Notes under the pieces: model-generated
What the model was told of the DNA's origin: nothing
The model's input: only the letters and a program-made list of their open reading frames with translations
The model's database searches: none
In this document: positions 1-13,297 of the stretch, one piece after another
Layout of the letters: every line of letters begins with the position of its first letter
Numbering within the stretch: position 1 is the first letter of the stretch
Made by a program: the position numbers and the translations under genes
Source: Mikania micrantha
Lineage: Eukaryota > Streptophyta > Magnoliopsida > Asterales > Asteraceae
Assembly: GCA_009363875.1 (NCBI GenBank)
Contig: CM018695.1
Coordinates: forward strand, 69,121,313 to 69,185,312
DNA length: 64,000 nt
Direction: 5' to 3'

Positions 1-1360
1 AGTCATTTTCACTACATGAACTCAGTTAACAACTCATATTTTAAAAAAGAACAATCAAATAAGGGATCATAGCTCATATAACATTTAATCAAACACATGA
101 CTGTGAATACAAGATCAGTACGACAATAGTGAGCGCGTGCATTTCTTGAGTCTTTGTCAACCACTACAGCAACAAGGTGAGTTCATATGCCCCTTTTCTA
201 ATCCTTTGATTTTAAATACGAGGCTGAGAAAAATGCTAACTCTTTTAAATTATTAAAAGTTTTAGTACGTTACTTCAAATATCATGTGATTTAGATAATA
301 AAGATTTCATCTTTATTATCACACTTATATCAAGATCAATGTGTATGCTTTTGTGTGTGCATTAACAACAATGAAAAATCAAGGATGTTTCATGATAACA
401 TAACCTTATGAATTCATCCAAACATTTAAATAACTCAAGTGAAATAAGATTTGATCTTATAACACTTTGTTATTTACATAGAGATAACATGAAACAATTA
501 AAAGTGATAACAAGAATGATAATCATGATAATATAATTTCATGATGATGATATCATTCACCACATATACTAACATCGTGTAATAAGACTAGTTCTTATAA
601 CACTTTGTTAAAGACTATGAGAACACATAACGCTGAGAACAGATGGCACTAAGATGATGATAATGGGAGAACACATAACAACAACTAATTACTATTAAGA
701 TTGTTTTTATTATATCACAACAATCATGTGTTCATGTGTACATGTTCAGTTGTAAGTCCCTTCAACAAAATCGTTTACCATTGATTTAGTGCGACTAAAC
801 CGACGATAACATAGTTGTCCCATAGGTTTGACAAACCGCCGGTGAGTGAGGTCGGTACATTAATCGTAACATATTCATTGGCCGATACCGTATGACCGGT
901 AACAGGGCTGCTGTCACACCCCGAGCCGGCGGGGTAGGATCGGGTTTCCCCGTCGGGCGGAAGGTTCTCGGGGCGCGATATCGTGAGTGATAATCGTAAT
1001 GATCAGATTGTTTACATTTCACATGATATAAATGAGAAACGCTAAATAGAATAGAATTACAAAGTTAAATTACATCAGTGTTGTTTATAATGTAACAATG
1101 TAAATCTACCATCAACATCAATAATTTCTATCTTGTATTTACACAAGATATACAAAATATATTGTATAATGATGTTTCCAAAAGTATGCAGGTCCAAAAT
1201 ATTAAGTCTTCTATCTGAAGTCCTAGTCCAAAAGTAATGACTTCTTAATTGACTTGTTCGTCACCTGAGAAGTCATGCAAAAAGATCAAGTCAACACATG
1301 GTTGGTGAGTTCATATAGTTTTGTTATTGAAAAATAGATTTGTGAACCTTTTTAGGTAAA

Positions 1361-1757
1361 ACCTTAACCTCATTAACATCACCTGTATCATCCAGCTCGG
1401 TATGCTTATATGTAGGGCATACCCCTGAGTCGAGCCTACAACCCGCCCAGACGCCATCCCACCACATACTAAGCCGCATAGGACATTGATATTAATTATA
1501 ATTAAGCACTTTACCCACCATTCCCTTCTATGATCATTCAAGATTTAAAACACTCTGTTTAACAGTTTAAAACATACATGATAACATTGATAACCTCTTC
1601 GGTAAGAACCTTAACCTCATTAACATCACCTGTATCATCTACCTCGGTATGCTTATATATAGGGCATACCCCTGAGTCGAGCCTACGAGCCCGCCCAGAC
1701 GCCATCCCACCACATACTAAGCCACATAGGACATTGATATTAATGACAATTAAGCAT
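1361..1757. repeat. Tandem duplication inside the LTR (about 150 bp, period about 248 bp)
   Basis: Bases 1361-1508 and 1609-1757 are near-identical and share ACCTTAACCTCATTAACATC, the GGGCATACCCCTGAGTCGAG block and a CCCGCCCAGACGCCATCCCA block. A more diverged relative, with TATATATAAGCATGCTTGAT, lies on the other strand at 5690-5780 and again at 17937-18010, so the unit is an old part of this LTR family. Confidence 0.8.
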
Positions 1758-3689
1758 TATTACCTACACCCATTTCTATGTTAAAAGCTTGGTTTCCACA
1801 GTTTGAAATACTCTGATTTTCCAAAACGATTTGTAGAAATATGATATTAAATGATTAGTTAAATTAATAACTAAGCATTTAAATACAACTAAGACATGAT
1901 GATTGGGCCTTATGTGACTCAATAAATTAGACTTAGTTGTTGGTGGTAGTCCAAGTTGTACCCTCGCACACGTGACCCATATCAGGCAGGACTCACCAGG
2001 AGCCTACCTGAGCGTGACGGGATTTTAATGATGCCCATACAGCTTGACCCAATGGTCTACTGTACATGCAGGGACTTTACGGATATCCTTTGATTCATTG
2101 ATCTCTTTGATTCTCTTGATTTTGATTTCATTTGATAGGTCACGTTATTGCCCATATAGCTTGACTACGAGAGTCTACTTATGCCGGGACTTTATGTGTG
2201 TTACACGTGCTCTTGATTTCTATACAACTGACATCCACCTTAACTCACGTATTAATGATTTCATTAGATTGTAATGAATTCATTATTTCAATGATTCACA
2301 CACATTTATGATTTCTGATTCCTTGAGTCTCTTGATCTTGATCTTTAGAATTTCCATGATTTCACAATGATAATTTGATTCTCGATTAGGATCCTTTGTT
2401 TTCAGATCACACACTGAATTAGATTCTTTGAACATGATCTTTAGCTTTAGTTCTTTTGGTTTCGCTATGAATTTAGATTCTTGAATTTGAGCTTGATGGA
2501 CTAAGGGTTTGTTTAGAGTCTTGGAATTTAAGTATTACTCATAGGAGTAATTTAATTAACTTGTTAGTTAATTCTGCATAACAATTACCTAGACAGGAGT
2601 CTAGGAGTATAAACATTCATATATATGTAAAACATATAATAAATAAAAGCATTTAAGTAAACAATTTAAATAAAACAGTTTACGCATGCTTCTCAGCCCC
2701 GCGTTTTAAAACAAAAATGTTTAGAAAAGGGGAAATGAACTCACCTGTGTTGCTCTTGTATAGAATTACCACAGAAAATGTGCGCTCGTTGTTTGTAGCT
2801 TAAGTATCTTCAACACCTGAGTTGTTTTAAGAGATTTAATTACGATAAGTATATACGGTAGTCGTCGTATCTAGGGTTTGGTCTCGGTGTGCACTAAGTG
2901 TCCTAAATTACTAATGTGTTTCTAAGTTTTCATCTAACTTATTCTAACTTATTACCCACTAGTAAACCCTTAACCCATACAATCTTTAAAGTCTTTATTT
3001 AAGACATTTTCAAGTTAGTTTATTTCATGTTAAACACTTATTTAAAATCATTTGATTAGGTTACAACCTTACAATTTAACTTCTGTTTGTTAAAACATAA
3101 TTAATTTAAATGAAACGATATTTACCATATGATGGGTTTTGGTTAAGCCCCTTAGGCCAACTTCGGGCCTGTTTAATAGACTTTGATTTCCAAGTGATTT
3201 CCCTATCACTACTTTGATTAACTGATCCTAGATAATTTGGATAAATCATCTATATTACTTGCATATCCTTATAAGGATTGGGTGTTAATCATTACATCCA
3301 TACCCAAACCTTATGTTAGCATCTTGATCCCTTACGATTTCTCCCATGGTTTAATCCTGAAATGATGTTGTTAATCCTTGTTTAGATGATAACATCATTT
3401 AAAATCTCATTATTCTTAAAAAAAACTCCAATTTATGGTCTCTTTAAATAGGTTCATATGGGATAACCCAATTATTTATCCTCGATTAGATCTCATAGGT
3501 AGTTAGGAAGTCCTTAGTTCCTTGTTTCATAATACAATCATGTGATTCTTATTGCTTGATCACTTTATGTTGAATTCACACCCACCCATGGTTGATCTTG
3601 CATGGATAGAACCCTAATGTTATTTCCATGCACACACACACATATGACCAACTCATACATGTAAAATTATCACACCATGTAAGTCATGA

Positions 3690-4060
3690 TGACCCAATCG
3701 GATACACCATTGGGCCGACCGAATCTATACATTGGGCCAGCCGAATAAGGGCTGGGCCGAAGGTGGTTCTGGCGAATGGCTAATTGACCGAATGGTGGAT
3801 TGTCCGAATGGGTGCTGGGTCGATTGAATAGAAAATGGCCGAATGGAAGTGTGGTGGCCGCATGAGTCTAGCCGACTGGGTCCCGAATGAAGGAGGTTCA
3901 GGCAAAGGAAGGGGGCGAATGAGTTGGGCCGACCAAATGAATGGGAGCCGAACGAGAGGAGTGCTTCGGCGGGTAGCTGGCCATTCGGCGAATGGAAGTA
4001 GGTTGGGCTAAAGACATTCGGCCGAAAGGGGTTCTTGGCCATTCGGCCATGCGAAACCTA
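3690..4060. repeat. CCGAATGG/ATTCGGCC-rich degenerate repeat in the LTR
   Basis: A 370-bp stretch in which GGCCGAATGG-like words recur every 10-30 bp with no fixed period. The same composition appears in the opposite orientation at 15340-15920 in the sister LTR, so it is inherited with the LTR. The open minus-strand frame across it only translates the repeated word (F/G-R-P-N) and is not called a gene. Confidence 0.7.
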
Positions 4061-6318
4061 GCGTGCAGCCATGATTCTTTTCAAGCTAACGACCAGCCCC
4101 AGATGTTAGCAAGTTCCTAGCACCTACCAAGTTGATTATGTGATGTTTTCCTAAGGTTGTTGAGGAGGTTAGCCGGGTTTTTAGAGGGGTGAGAGTCTAG
4201 GGTTTTCAAACCCATAAAACCGAACCTAAACATGAATCTTACCTCAAATCGGTCGGATAAAACCTTAGATCTGTTGTACTTTCGTGATCTACAAGTGAGG
4301 GTAGTCGTTTTGACACCAAGAACTCAAATTTTCATGAAGAAATGGGGGAGATATCTTAGAGAGAGAGTAGAGTGTTTTAGAGAGAGAAAGCTTGAGAGAG
4401 AGAAGGATGATGGTGATGATGAAAGCTGGTTGGTGGGGGGTGTTTATGGCAATTAAATGCCATTAAATGCCTCCCCACTACCCGGGTATGTTCGGGTTCG
4501 TTCGGTTTCGCGTGGTTTCGCGTAAAAACGTCGGTTTTTCGCCGTTTTCGTAACGAAACGACTCGGTTTTAAAATAAGATTTATAAATTTATTTTAGGTG
4601 GTTATTCCTAGTAAATTAACTAAATATCTTTTATTTATTTTAAATTTTCAGAAATAATTAATTTACGGTTTAAAAATCGAATCGTACGGTCGTCGCTCGT
4701 ATTCGTTCGAATCGTCACCCGTACGAATACGACGATAACTATACTTTTCAATATTTTTTTCTAATTATCGGATATCATTCAGAACGTTAAACTTTCAGAT
4801 ATATTTGTACAGATCGTCACATATACGAATAATCTGTCGATTTAGCATTCACGTAACGACATCCGTGTTGTTTTGTTCTGTAAGTCCTCACATACGTTTA
4901 TACATATTAGAATCCTAACAAATAATCACATGATGGTTCTGTGTTGCCAGATAATATATCCGACTGATGAACCATGTTTTCTGAGTTTTGTTTCTGAATT
5001 GAATCTGAACTGTGCTATGATAATATGTCATAACAATGATATATGAATGATAACTGAAATGTGTACCTGATTACTGTTCAAATTACTGTAGAGATCACTG
5101 CTCCGGTGATGTTTCCGGCACTGATGTTACAGCTGCATCAGTCAGGTTTGGTAAACGACACATGGTGATATCAACCTCCAGACACTAATTGTAATTAAAT
5201 CCTTCGTTTCTATTAACTGGTAGACTGAGGAAATAAAGTTTCTCTCATGTCGTATTACTAGTAACAGATTCATTGAAGGCACTGATTTTTTTGAGACTAC
5301 AAATGAGATAGAGGTAAATTGGATGCATTGTGGTCTGATTACGTGAGGACTACAATGGATCCTATTTAGGCTCTATACATTCAAGATTGTGAACAATATT
5401 AATGAGTTAACTGTCACTCCTATTATTATAAGTGAATTACAGTTAACCCCACAATTGAGAGAATCCCAATAAGGAGAAGATTAAATTAATCTATTTTCCT
5501 TAAAACAATAAGGGATTACCATAACTTAGGTCATGCTAATTTATTCCCTCCAAGACACTATTATTCTAGAAATATAACACTGTGGGATGAGAACACATCA
5601 TATGGGATTAACATGTTGGATATCAAATGAGACAAACACAATGTGAGATGAAAATGGGTATCCATGGTTGCATTACAAGTGGTATTGAATTCAGTCAAGT
5701 ATGTGGTGGGCTGGCTGCTTCATTCGTGATACGTATGCCTTATATATAAGCATGCTTGATATGGATGATACACTATTTGTAAGGGTAGCTATGGAAAGGA
5801 CACTGGTGAGATAAGATATGACAATAACAATAAGACTTGTGTGTGACACAATGGCATGCGAATGACAAATTACAAGTGTTTTCAATTTCCAAACTTATGA
5901 ATTTACCAACCTAGTATTGACTTGTTTTAAATGCATGTTTTCTCAGGTGACGAACATATTTAGTCACCAGACATCAGGGCATAACCTAGTGGGTCTATAT
6001 AGAGGACCGATAGCTTACTTTTGTGTTGTGCATATTTTGGATGACATATTTGTGAATCATCTTTTGTCAATCTTGTGCAGATACAAGATAGAAAACTCTA
6101 TGATTCTTTTGGATGAATTTACTTAGTGAAATTATGAACATGACACATATAATTTAACTTTGTACTTCTATATCAATGTCATTTTAGCATTTCTCATTTA
6201 TATATCATGTGCCATGTAAACAATCTGATCATTACGATTATCACAACGATATCGCGCCCCGAGAACCTTCCGCCCGACGGGAAAGTCGATCCAGCCCGTC
6301 GGTTCGGGGTGTGAAAGA

Positions 6319-6332
6319 TTGGTATTAGGGCC
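6319..6332 (+). other. Primer-binding-site remnant (tRNA-iMet type)
   Basis: TTGGTATTAGGGCC directly follows the mutated LTR end. It differs at two positions from TGGTATCAGAGC, the sequence complementary to the 3' end of initiator tRNA-Met used by most plant LTR retrotransposons. It fixes the plus orientation and the 5' LTR boundary. Confidence 0.7.
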
Positions 6333-6492
6333 ATTGTTCTAGAGAAATATAGGTCATATTACTCAAATGGTTTGGCCTATACTATAACTTAGGGATCCCT
6401 CATGTAGAGAACAGAAAACTTAGGATTTTATTTGCATACGTCTTTTGCATTCGATCATTGCACTAACCGATTTTCTTTCGGTTGTGATCAGA

Positions 6493-8002
6493 ATGCCGCC
6501 AAGAAGACCTCCACCTACTACGTCATCACCACATTCACCACCACCATCACCACCTCCTCCACATACCCCACCTCAACAGCCACCACCTAACCATGAGTTG
6601 GATCCTGCTACTATAGCACTGGCTACCTTTGTAACTAGTCAACTACGAGAAGTGATTCCCCACATGATGAACCGGATAAATAGTAACAACAGCAACAACA
6701 TTGGTCACTCATCCAGTGAGGGCAGTGGAAACACCAAGAATCAACAAGACTACTCCTACAAGAGCTTTATAGGATGTAAACCACCTGGAACTGACAGAGT
6801 TGTCGGCTTGATCCAATGGATCGAGAAGAAGGAAACAACCCTCGACATCAGTGGTTGCCCTGACCAGCACTAGGTAAGATATGTTACAGGCTCGTTCAAC
6901 AAACGAGCACTGACTTGATGGAACGCTGAAGTACAGACTAGGGGACGAGATGAGGCATTGTCTATGCTTTGGGAGAAATTTAAACTTTTGCTGAGGTCCG
7001 AGTTTTGCCCTAGGAATGAGCAGAAGAAGGTTGAGACTGAACTACTCAACCATGTCATGGTGGGATCTGGGCATCTGGCCTACACCATCAAATTTCACAA
7101 GTTAGTGGACTACCTGCTGGCATCCAAGGGCATGTAATTGCTGCCCACCTAACTACACTAGAGATGACTGTTACATTGTCAGCTACTTTGACAGATGTAA
7201 TGTGGCCTCTGGTGCACTGAAGTAGGAGGATGAAGCAGCAAAATCCGGAACATCAAAGAAGCCGGACAGACACCAAGCTAAGAAACAAAAAATGGTCAAG
7301 AATTTTTCCGCGATCACTCATGCTCCAACAACCACACAACCACCACCACTACAGATCAAGAAGTCGTATACTGGCACGGCTCCTCAATGCAACAACTGTC
7401 AGTTTCACCATCATCTTGGAATCCCGTGCAGACAATGCACTAGGTGTGGAAAATTGGGTCACTAGGTGATTCACTGCAGAAACCCAACTCCCCAGAATAG
7501 AAACAACAATGCAGCAGTGATGACTGCTACTACTGACAACAGGTCTTGCTACAATTGTGGCGAACCTGGACACCACTCATGGGACTGTCCCAAGAGAGTA
7601 CCACAGAGGGCTCCAATAGCTAGAGGACATGCCTTTGCACTAGGAGCCGCTGCTGCACGACAAGACCCGAATGTGGTCACTGGTACATTTCTCTTATTTG
7701 ACTTTTATGCATCTATATTATTTGACACTGGTGCATATCAGAGTTTTATCTCATCCGACTTTGCATGCCAACTCAATCACGTTCAGGAATCTTTGGACTC
7801 CCCTTATATCATTGAGATAACGAATGGCAAACAGATAATAGTTAACACAGTACTTAGGAACTGCCAATTGACACTTGATGAGCACACATTTTCCATTGAT
7901 TTAATACCAATGGAATTAGGCAGTTTCGATATCATCGTCAGGCTATCCTTGACTGGCATTCTTATCATTTTGTCCCATTTTCAGTTTAAGTCCAGGCATT
8001 AG
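6493..8002 (+). pseudogene. Ty3/gypsy gag-protease pseudogene
   Basis: The start was taken at 6493 because chromovirus Gag proteins begin with an MPPRR-like peptide; an upstream ATG at 6445 adds a non-conserved leader. A proline-rich N terminus is followed by Gag capsid-like sequence (GLIQWIEKKE), a stop at about 6873, then further Gag homology to about 7135 in which ALSMLWEKFK and EFCPRNEQKK are readable. Two zinc knuckles follow: a broken one at about 7445-7485 (CTRCGKLGH, stop, VIHC) and an intact CX2CX4HX4C (CYNCGEPGHHSWDC, about 7547-7590). A retropepsin motif FDTGAYQSF lies near 7720. At least three stops or frameshifts break it, and homology ends near 7990. No RT follows; the next sequence is a different LTR. 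Confidence 0.8.
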
Positions 8003-8027
8003 GGATGACCGGATCTCTAAAACTATG

Positions 8028-10100
8028 GCTTTGATACCAACTTGAGAGGCCCCGAATCCTGGGAGTCCCCTCGGTTGGCAAAGCATCTAACACATAGTCC
8101 TTAAACCATGATTACATTATTATAACAGCTGAAATTAAGGTAATGACATAAAATAATATACAGAAACTAAACAAACATTAATACATAACCCACATCTCTA
8201 ATAGTTCTATAATATAGTCAGTCTATGCAGGGTACTATTCAACATATGCCACGAGTCATCCTGCTATCCATTCTAAAACTATTCAACCTGATATGCATGT
8301 AAAACAAGTCAGCTTTATGCAGGTGAGTTCTAAGTTAAATTTTTAAATAAATCTTTATTCATTCATATCATCACATAACATAATATAATTCAATACATAA
8401 CATACATGTCATCATAACATTAATCATACTGTGAAGAAACTTCACCCTCAACTGTTGACTTGAACTCAACAGGCTTGTGCAGCACAAGACACCTCAAATG
8501 CCAACCCGAAGTTGACAGGCTCATACATGTATACTACTTCCTCAACTTGCGACACACAGTCGACAGGCTTGTGTAACCACAAAACTCTTTAACTATCAAC
8601 CTGAAGTAGACAACTCATACTGGTACAATTCTTCTTTACATAACAAGCATTCACATAACATTACTTTCCATATATCATTCATATCCCTAACCCCATTCAT
8701 TCATACATAACGTGGTTTAAATCATTTAATCCATCATAAGCATAAACAATTCTAGTCAATACATTTTAAACATGCATATCAGCCCAAAAATATTATTAAA
8801 ACATTTTAACATAATTTTGTAAAAAAATGGGCTACTAGAACTCACTGGAGATGTAAGACACAATCTGCTAGCTTTTCTTCCTTTCCTTATTTCCTCACAT
8901 TCAGAATGATATCCTATTAATATAAATATATTATCATGATTATAAACTTATCATGAAGATGCTCAGATTTACGATGATCGCTCGAAACATCGGCCTGTCA
9001 TAACTTTCATTCCGAGCTTTGTTTCGAAATTTCGCTTACGTTCATTTTAATCATTTTTATCCCTGCATTCTTGTTATGCTTAAATATTACTTATTTTCTC
9101 AGCTTAGATAAGTGTATTCTCTTATTTAATTAGTTCGTTTTAGGGTTTTGCTAAACTAACTGTATAATAACATTGGTTTAAGGCAAACGGAAGCACATAC
9201 ATATTATATCCTCATAAAACTAAAAAAAAATTCATCATTATCTAGATGTAATTGAGCTCTAACCGAATCAAGTTCATGTTCATCATACAAAACCAAAACT
9301 CTATCTAAACATGGTGTTGGTCTCTTTAATCAATCAAGACTAAACAAACACGAGATGAGAATCATGAACACATACCCTAACGGTGTGTGTAGTTAATATT
9401 AACTAGTTTGATCGATTCTCCTTGATTCCCTTCTCTGCTCATAAAACTTGGAAGTCGATCAGAAAAACCTCACAATTCATCATCGTTTGCGAAGATCTGG
9501 AAACTTATCGTTTATGAATGGATATCTATAAAATTTTGAGTCGGTTAAATTGAAAAATATCTTGCAGATCTCCATAAACGTCAACTTTGTTTGAATTTCA
9601 AACATGAAGTTATTTAGAAGTTTCAATTAGGCCTTGGACTTTGAAGTCCTATTTTTAAAATTCCCTTCTACTTTGCTCACATATTTTTAATATTCACGAG
9701 GTTATGTCGTGTTCATACTTTATCGTATAACGGCCCCGCTTATATTAATTTGCAATTACTCTAAGAATGTTCATAAAAATTTCGAACCCAAACGGTCACA
9801 GAAATTTTGCATGTTTTTTTAGGCTTTATGACATGTCCCTACATTATCAGATATTTTTATCGTTTATATCATTTTGATCGTAACTACATTATGAACGTTT
9901 ATATAAGTTTTGGACATAAACAGTTACCGAAATTTCGCACATTTATTTTTAGGTTACCAAATTTTCGGTTGGTACGGCGCTTACATACTTGGAGACATGT
10001 CGAGGGTTACACTTTAACCGTTCGGCCAACACCCCGAATGTGACCACGCCTTTGTCTTAACGACCGTTTAAGAATCTCAAACTCGTTAATTGGCGTATCT
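8028..10100 (-). mobile_element. LTR of a second, minus-strand retroelement, right end unresolved
   Basis: On the minus strand a sequence ending GGGGCCTCTCA (LTR edge at 8043) is followed by TTGGTATCAAAGCC (8028-8041), a good primer-binding site, so this is a 5' LTR read right to left. Its interior is missing: within 40 bp the sequence becomes the unrelated gag pseudogene. Inside are imperfect repeats of a GTYGACAGGCT word (8450-8600) and the GGTGAGTTC and GAACTCACTGG words (8322 and 8840) found in the other LTRs here. I could not fix the right edge; 10100 is a guess. Confidence 0.5.
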
Positions 10101-10189
10101 CCACCACCCGAGCTTCACATTGATTTATTCTTCTCAACATGATTTTTCCATACATTTAAACACTTAAACGGGTCAAAGACATATTACAT

Positions 10190-10242
10190 AAAACCATAAA
10201 CACACAATATATTTAGACATACACAAACAAATGCACATATTC

Positions 10243-10273
<31 letters not shown>

Positions 10274-10530
10274 ATAGTGTAGATAAACTTACACATACAA
10301 ACTTTTATAATTAAAAAATAACAAATATTTACATAATCAGACATACAATTGCACATTACAAGTGTATATGAACTTGTAATAATACATATAAATGCAAATA
10401 CACCAAATCACTATTCAATACAAACAATGTGTAGACATATACATACAAAAACACATATACATACAAAATAACACATTCATACGCGCAGATACACAATAAA
10501 TACCATCAAGTCATCACACATACGAACCAA
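10190..10530. repeat. ACACAT-rich low-complexity tract
   Basis: Simple repeat centred on CATACA units, with about five clean copies at 10246-10275 and degenerate ones on both sides. No reading frame or element end is visible. Confidence 0.8.
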
Positions 10531-10689
10531 TATATGTACATACGAACCAATCTTCAAAAAATATCAAAAAAAAACACTAAAAATTGCAGAAAAAAACGTA
10601 TGATAGTTAAATTAACATTCCAAAATGATTCATAGCAAAGAAAATACCTTAAAATAGGCCAAAGATGGTGAAAATTGCCCAAAATCTCC

Positions 10690-10868
10690 TATGGAGACGA
10701 GAGAAACGGATCGGGCGATAACCCTATAGCGACTTGTCGTCGCTATAGGGCAAAAAGGTAAAATGGCGTCGTTTGCTTTTAAGGTGTTTCTGTAATTAAA
10801 AATTAAATAAACCCTATAGCAACGACTTGTCGTCGCTAACCCTATTATTTATTTTTTTTAAAAAAAAT
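10690..10868. mobile_element. CACTA-like subterminal region, left part
   Basis: Contains GAGACGAGAG and repeats of CTATAGCGACTTGTCGTCGC, with the inverted copy at 10720-10751 and another at 10807-10842. The same words occur at 32260-32480 on the far side of the Sirevirus. Subterminal repeats of an AGCGACGA type are characteristic of plant CACTA (En/Spm) elements. The left terminal CACTA bases are not recognisable. Confidence 0.55.
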
Positions 10869-11670
10869 TGTAAGGTTCTCTAAGGCTGATGCATATCAAA
10901 ACATCTCTAGATCAAGGTATACTCTATCGGAAGAAGTACAACCACGGAACAACAAGAATTAGCCTTCGGAAGGATCATTGCTTCCGAATGATAATTCCTT
11001 CCACTGAATACACTTTGTTCAGTGGAGTGAAAGTCCAAATCGATCGGTGCTTCCGATCGACCATCAGTACTTCCGATCATCAGTGGTTCCCAATAATTCC
11101 GATCTTTAGTGGTTCAGACTACCGAAGACTTTTATCTGACAAAGATTATGTTTACTTTAGGAAATAAACAGAGTTGCTTTCTCTCACTCAGAATAACAGA
11201 GAAGACATTCTGATGCTAGTCAGCAATAAAGAGGATTTGTCAAGGCTACAAAGATACTGAACAATTAATGTATTTTGTTGTTAAGGTGTTTATCATAAAA
11301 GTCAATGGAGTCTTTTGTATTGTTTGTAATTAATATGGCTTGGCCTGTCAAGACCATAACAGATACTAGATTAAGCATACATTTGTTTCTAGTGTTTTGT
11401 CCAGCCATGTATTCCTACGAGGATACGGCTGTAGGTCTTAGTATATAATCCTTCACTTGTTAGTTGGAAAATTACGAGTGAGTGCTTGAGCTAAGTGTTG
11501 TAATTCTAACAGTTGAATGCAATATACTTTGACCTTGAAATTACTATTGCTTTCAGTACGTTGTTTTCAAACTGTTTTTACAAAACTAAGTTGATAGATT
11601 TCCGCACTATCAACTTTGTAGAAGATAACTTGTGATAAGTGTTGTGTAGATTACTCAACCCGATCCAACA
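10869..11670 (+). repeat. 5' LTR of the Sirevirus
   Basis: 802 bp from TGTAAGGTTC to CCGATCCAACA, 28 bp shorter than the 3' LTR. Part of the difference is a missing unit of a CTTCCGATCGACCAT repeat at about 11045-11110. The short frame at 10889-11167 falls in the LTR and recurs in the 3' LTR; it is not treated as a gene. Confidence 0.92.
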
Positions 11671-11685
11671 AGTGGTATTAGAGCC
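11671..11685 (+). other. Primer-binding site of the Sirevirus
   Basis: AGTGGTATTAGAGCC begins at the base after the LTR. It contains TGGTATTAGAGC, one mismatch from the tRNA-iMet complement. Confidence 0.85.
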
Positions 11686-11776
11686 TTGGCTCTTAACTTA
11701 AGCAACTAACCATTCTTAAGTTACCGTTTGTGTATATTCTACTACTCTCTATTTTTTAAGTCACTTCAAAGTCACA

Positions 11777-13297
11777 ATGACCACCGTCAGCAAGCATGAC
11801 ACTGAGAATGGTACTCTCAATAAACCACCCATGTTTACTCCTGACGATTACGATACATGGAAGGCTAGGATGAAAGGTTTTATCCGGAACCAAGACTTCA
11901 AGCTTTGGAAGTCTGTTCTAGAAGGACCTCTCATTCCCACTATTGTTGCTGCAGGCACCGGTGGAGCAGCTGGGCCGAAAGACCCAGCTCTTTATTTTGA
12001 TGAAGACTACAAAAGAATGGAGGTGGACTCAAAGGCGCTATGGCTCATTCAGATGGCGATCCCCAACTCAATCATACATGCATTCAAAAAATGTAAATCT
12101 GCACAGGAGCTGTGGAACTCTCTGCAGCAAATGTATGAAGGATCTGAAGACGTCAAAGAAATAAAAAAGGACATGCTGAAACAGTCAAGAAAACAATGAG
12201 AAAATGACTTCTCAATATCTAAGGTATGTTCAGTTGGTTGACGAGGTAATGGCTGCAGGTGTAAAGATGGAGAACCAAGATGTGATCAGAAAGTTCCTCA
12301 GATCACTTCCACAAGCGTGGAACATTTACCCTGTTGCCATTCGAAGAACAGAGAATCTGAGAACCTTGAAGCTGGGAGAACTATTGATATACTCAGTGCA
12401 TATCAAATGGAAATTGACGCTCAGGAACCTAAGCCCTCTTCTGTACCCTCTGGTTCCACAGCCCTATATGCACCAATCCATAATCCACCTTACCAAAGTT
12501 ACCAACCTATCAACCACTCAAACTCCACTCCCATTGTTACCTTTCCTGAAACCCCCACTCCATAAACTTCACACACAAACCCATTCTCCAACTCTACACC
12601 ACTGCTGACTTCAGGCCAAGGGGCGTTTATGGCTGAGGAAACCAACTACTTCCATCTATGCCAAGAAGATTTAGATGGGATTCTAGCAGATGATCTTGAG
12701 GAGATGGACATAAATTATCAAATGGCCATGATCTCCTATCGAGAAAAGAAGTTCTACCAAAGAACTGGTAGACAGTTTAAGAAGCACAATATGAAGATCG
12801 GGTTTGGCTTAGACAAGTCCAAGCTAAAATGCTTCAACTGTCAACAACTGGGGCACTTTGCGAGAGACTGTAAGTCTCCAAACTCTCAGCCCTCAACTTC
12901 TGGACAGCCACATCAAAGACCATCAAGCTCCTCAAATAGTGTCAATATTGCAGAACAACATGACTTCTCAGACTGGAGTTTCCAAGCTGATGATGTACCT
13001 CTCTCCAACAGCGTCCTGATGGCAAATGATTCAATCTCTACATATAAGGTAACTGAAGATATGTGCACACCTGAATGTTTAGAAAAGTTAAATGCATATA
13101 AAAGGTTTAATGTCCAAGTCTGTAATGAGCTCGAGTCATTACAAGTTGTCAAGGCTAATTTCTTTGAGTCTGAAAGAAATTATAAAGAAAAGATTGTTGA
13201 ACTAGAAAAGATCATCTCTAGTCTAAAACATGAAGGCACTAACAAACAGTGTCAAATCAACAATCTTTTGGAACATTTAACAACTGCCAAGACAGAG
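11777..13297 (+). pseudogene. Sirevirus gag, 5' portion
   Basis: The start at 11777 is the first ATG after the leader. The protein opens with a capsid-like region (YDTWKARMKGFI, then ELWNSLQQMYEG) typical of copia Gag. It is broken by an in-frame TGA at 12197-12199 and a frameshift near 12390, and resumes at 12629 with a CX2CX4HX4C knuckle (CFNCQQLGHFARDC, about 12834-12875), a Ser/Pro-rich linker and a heptad-like segment (KIVELEKIISSLKHEG). At 13297, exactly on a codon boundary, it is cut by the solo LTR. Confidence 0.85.

Larger units (their letters stand above)
912..5131 (-). mobile_element. Solo LTR (Ty3/gypsy), antisense inside the 5' LTR
   Basis: The 4220-bp unit starts TGTCACACCCCGAGCC, ends GATGTTACA, and is flanked by the 5-bp duplication GCTGC (907-911 and 5132-5136). 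On the minus strand it matches the LTRs at 1-6316 and 14128-18547: same GC-rich end, same acceptor-like TTCTCAG/GTGACG (about 1265), same CAG/GTGAGTTC donor-like site (2744) and same GAG/GTAAG leader site (4242). No interior domain is present, so it is read as a solo LTR left by LTR-LTR recombination. It sits antisense within a member of its own family. Confidence 0.85.
1..6316 (+). mobile_element. 5' LTR of a Ty3/gypsy element, window-edge truncated and interrupted
   Basis: Positions 1-911 and 5137-6316 are two parts of one LTR split by the insertion at 912-5131. Identity comes from comparison with the copy at 14128-18547. Shared blocks include the donor-like AAG/GTRAGTTCATATGCCCC (177 and 16483), the block around GACAAACC (830 and 17340), the acceptor-like TTCTCAG/GTGACGAACA (5946 and 18183), and a GC-rich end with GCGCCCCG and CCTTCCGCCC. 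The end is a mutated TGTGACA (6310-6316), followed by a primer-binding-like site and gag, so this is a 5' LTR on the plus strand. About 2.1 kb lies in the window; the start is off the left edge. Confidence 0.8.

Noticed and set aside
3725..4042. 105-codon minus-strand open frame
   Set aside because: It translates a degenerate CCGAATGG repeat inside an LTR, and the repeat-rich region in the sister LTR (15340-15920) does not preserve the frame.
10889..11602. Open frames in the Sirevirus LTR (10889-11167; also 31405-31602)
   Set aside because: They are LTR sequence present in both LTRs at the same place, with different lengths, and include the variable repeat.
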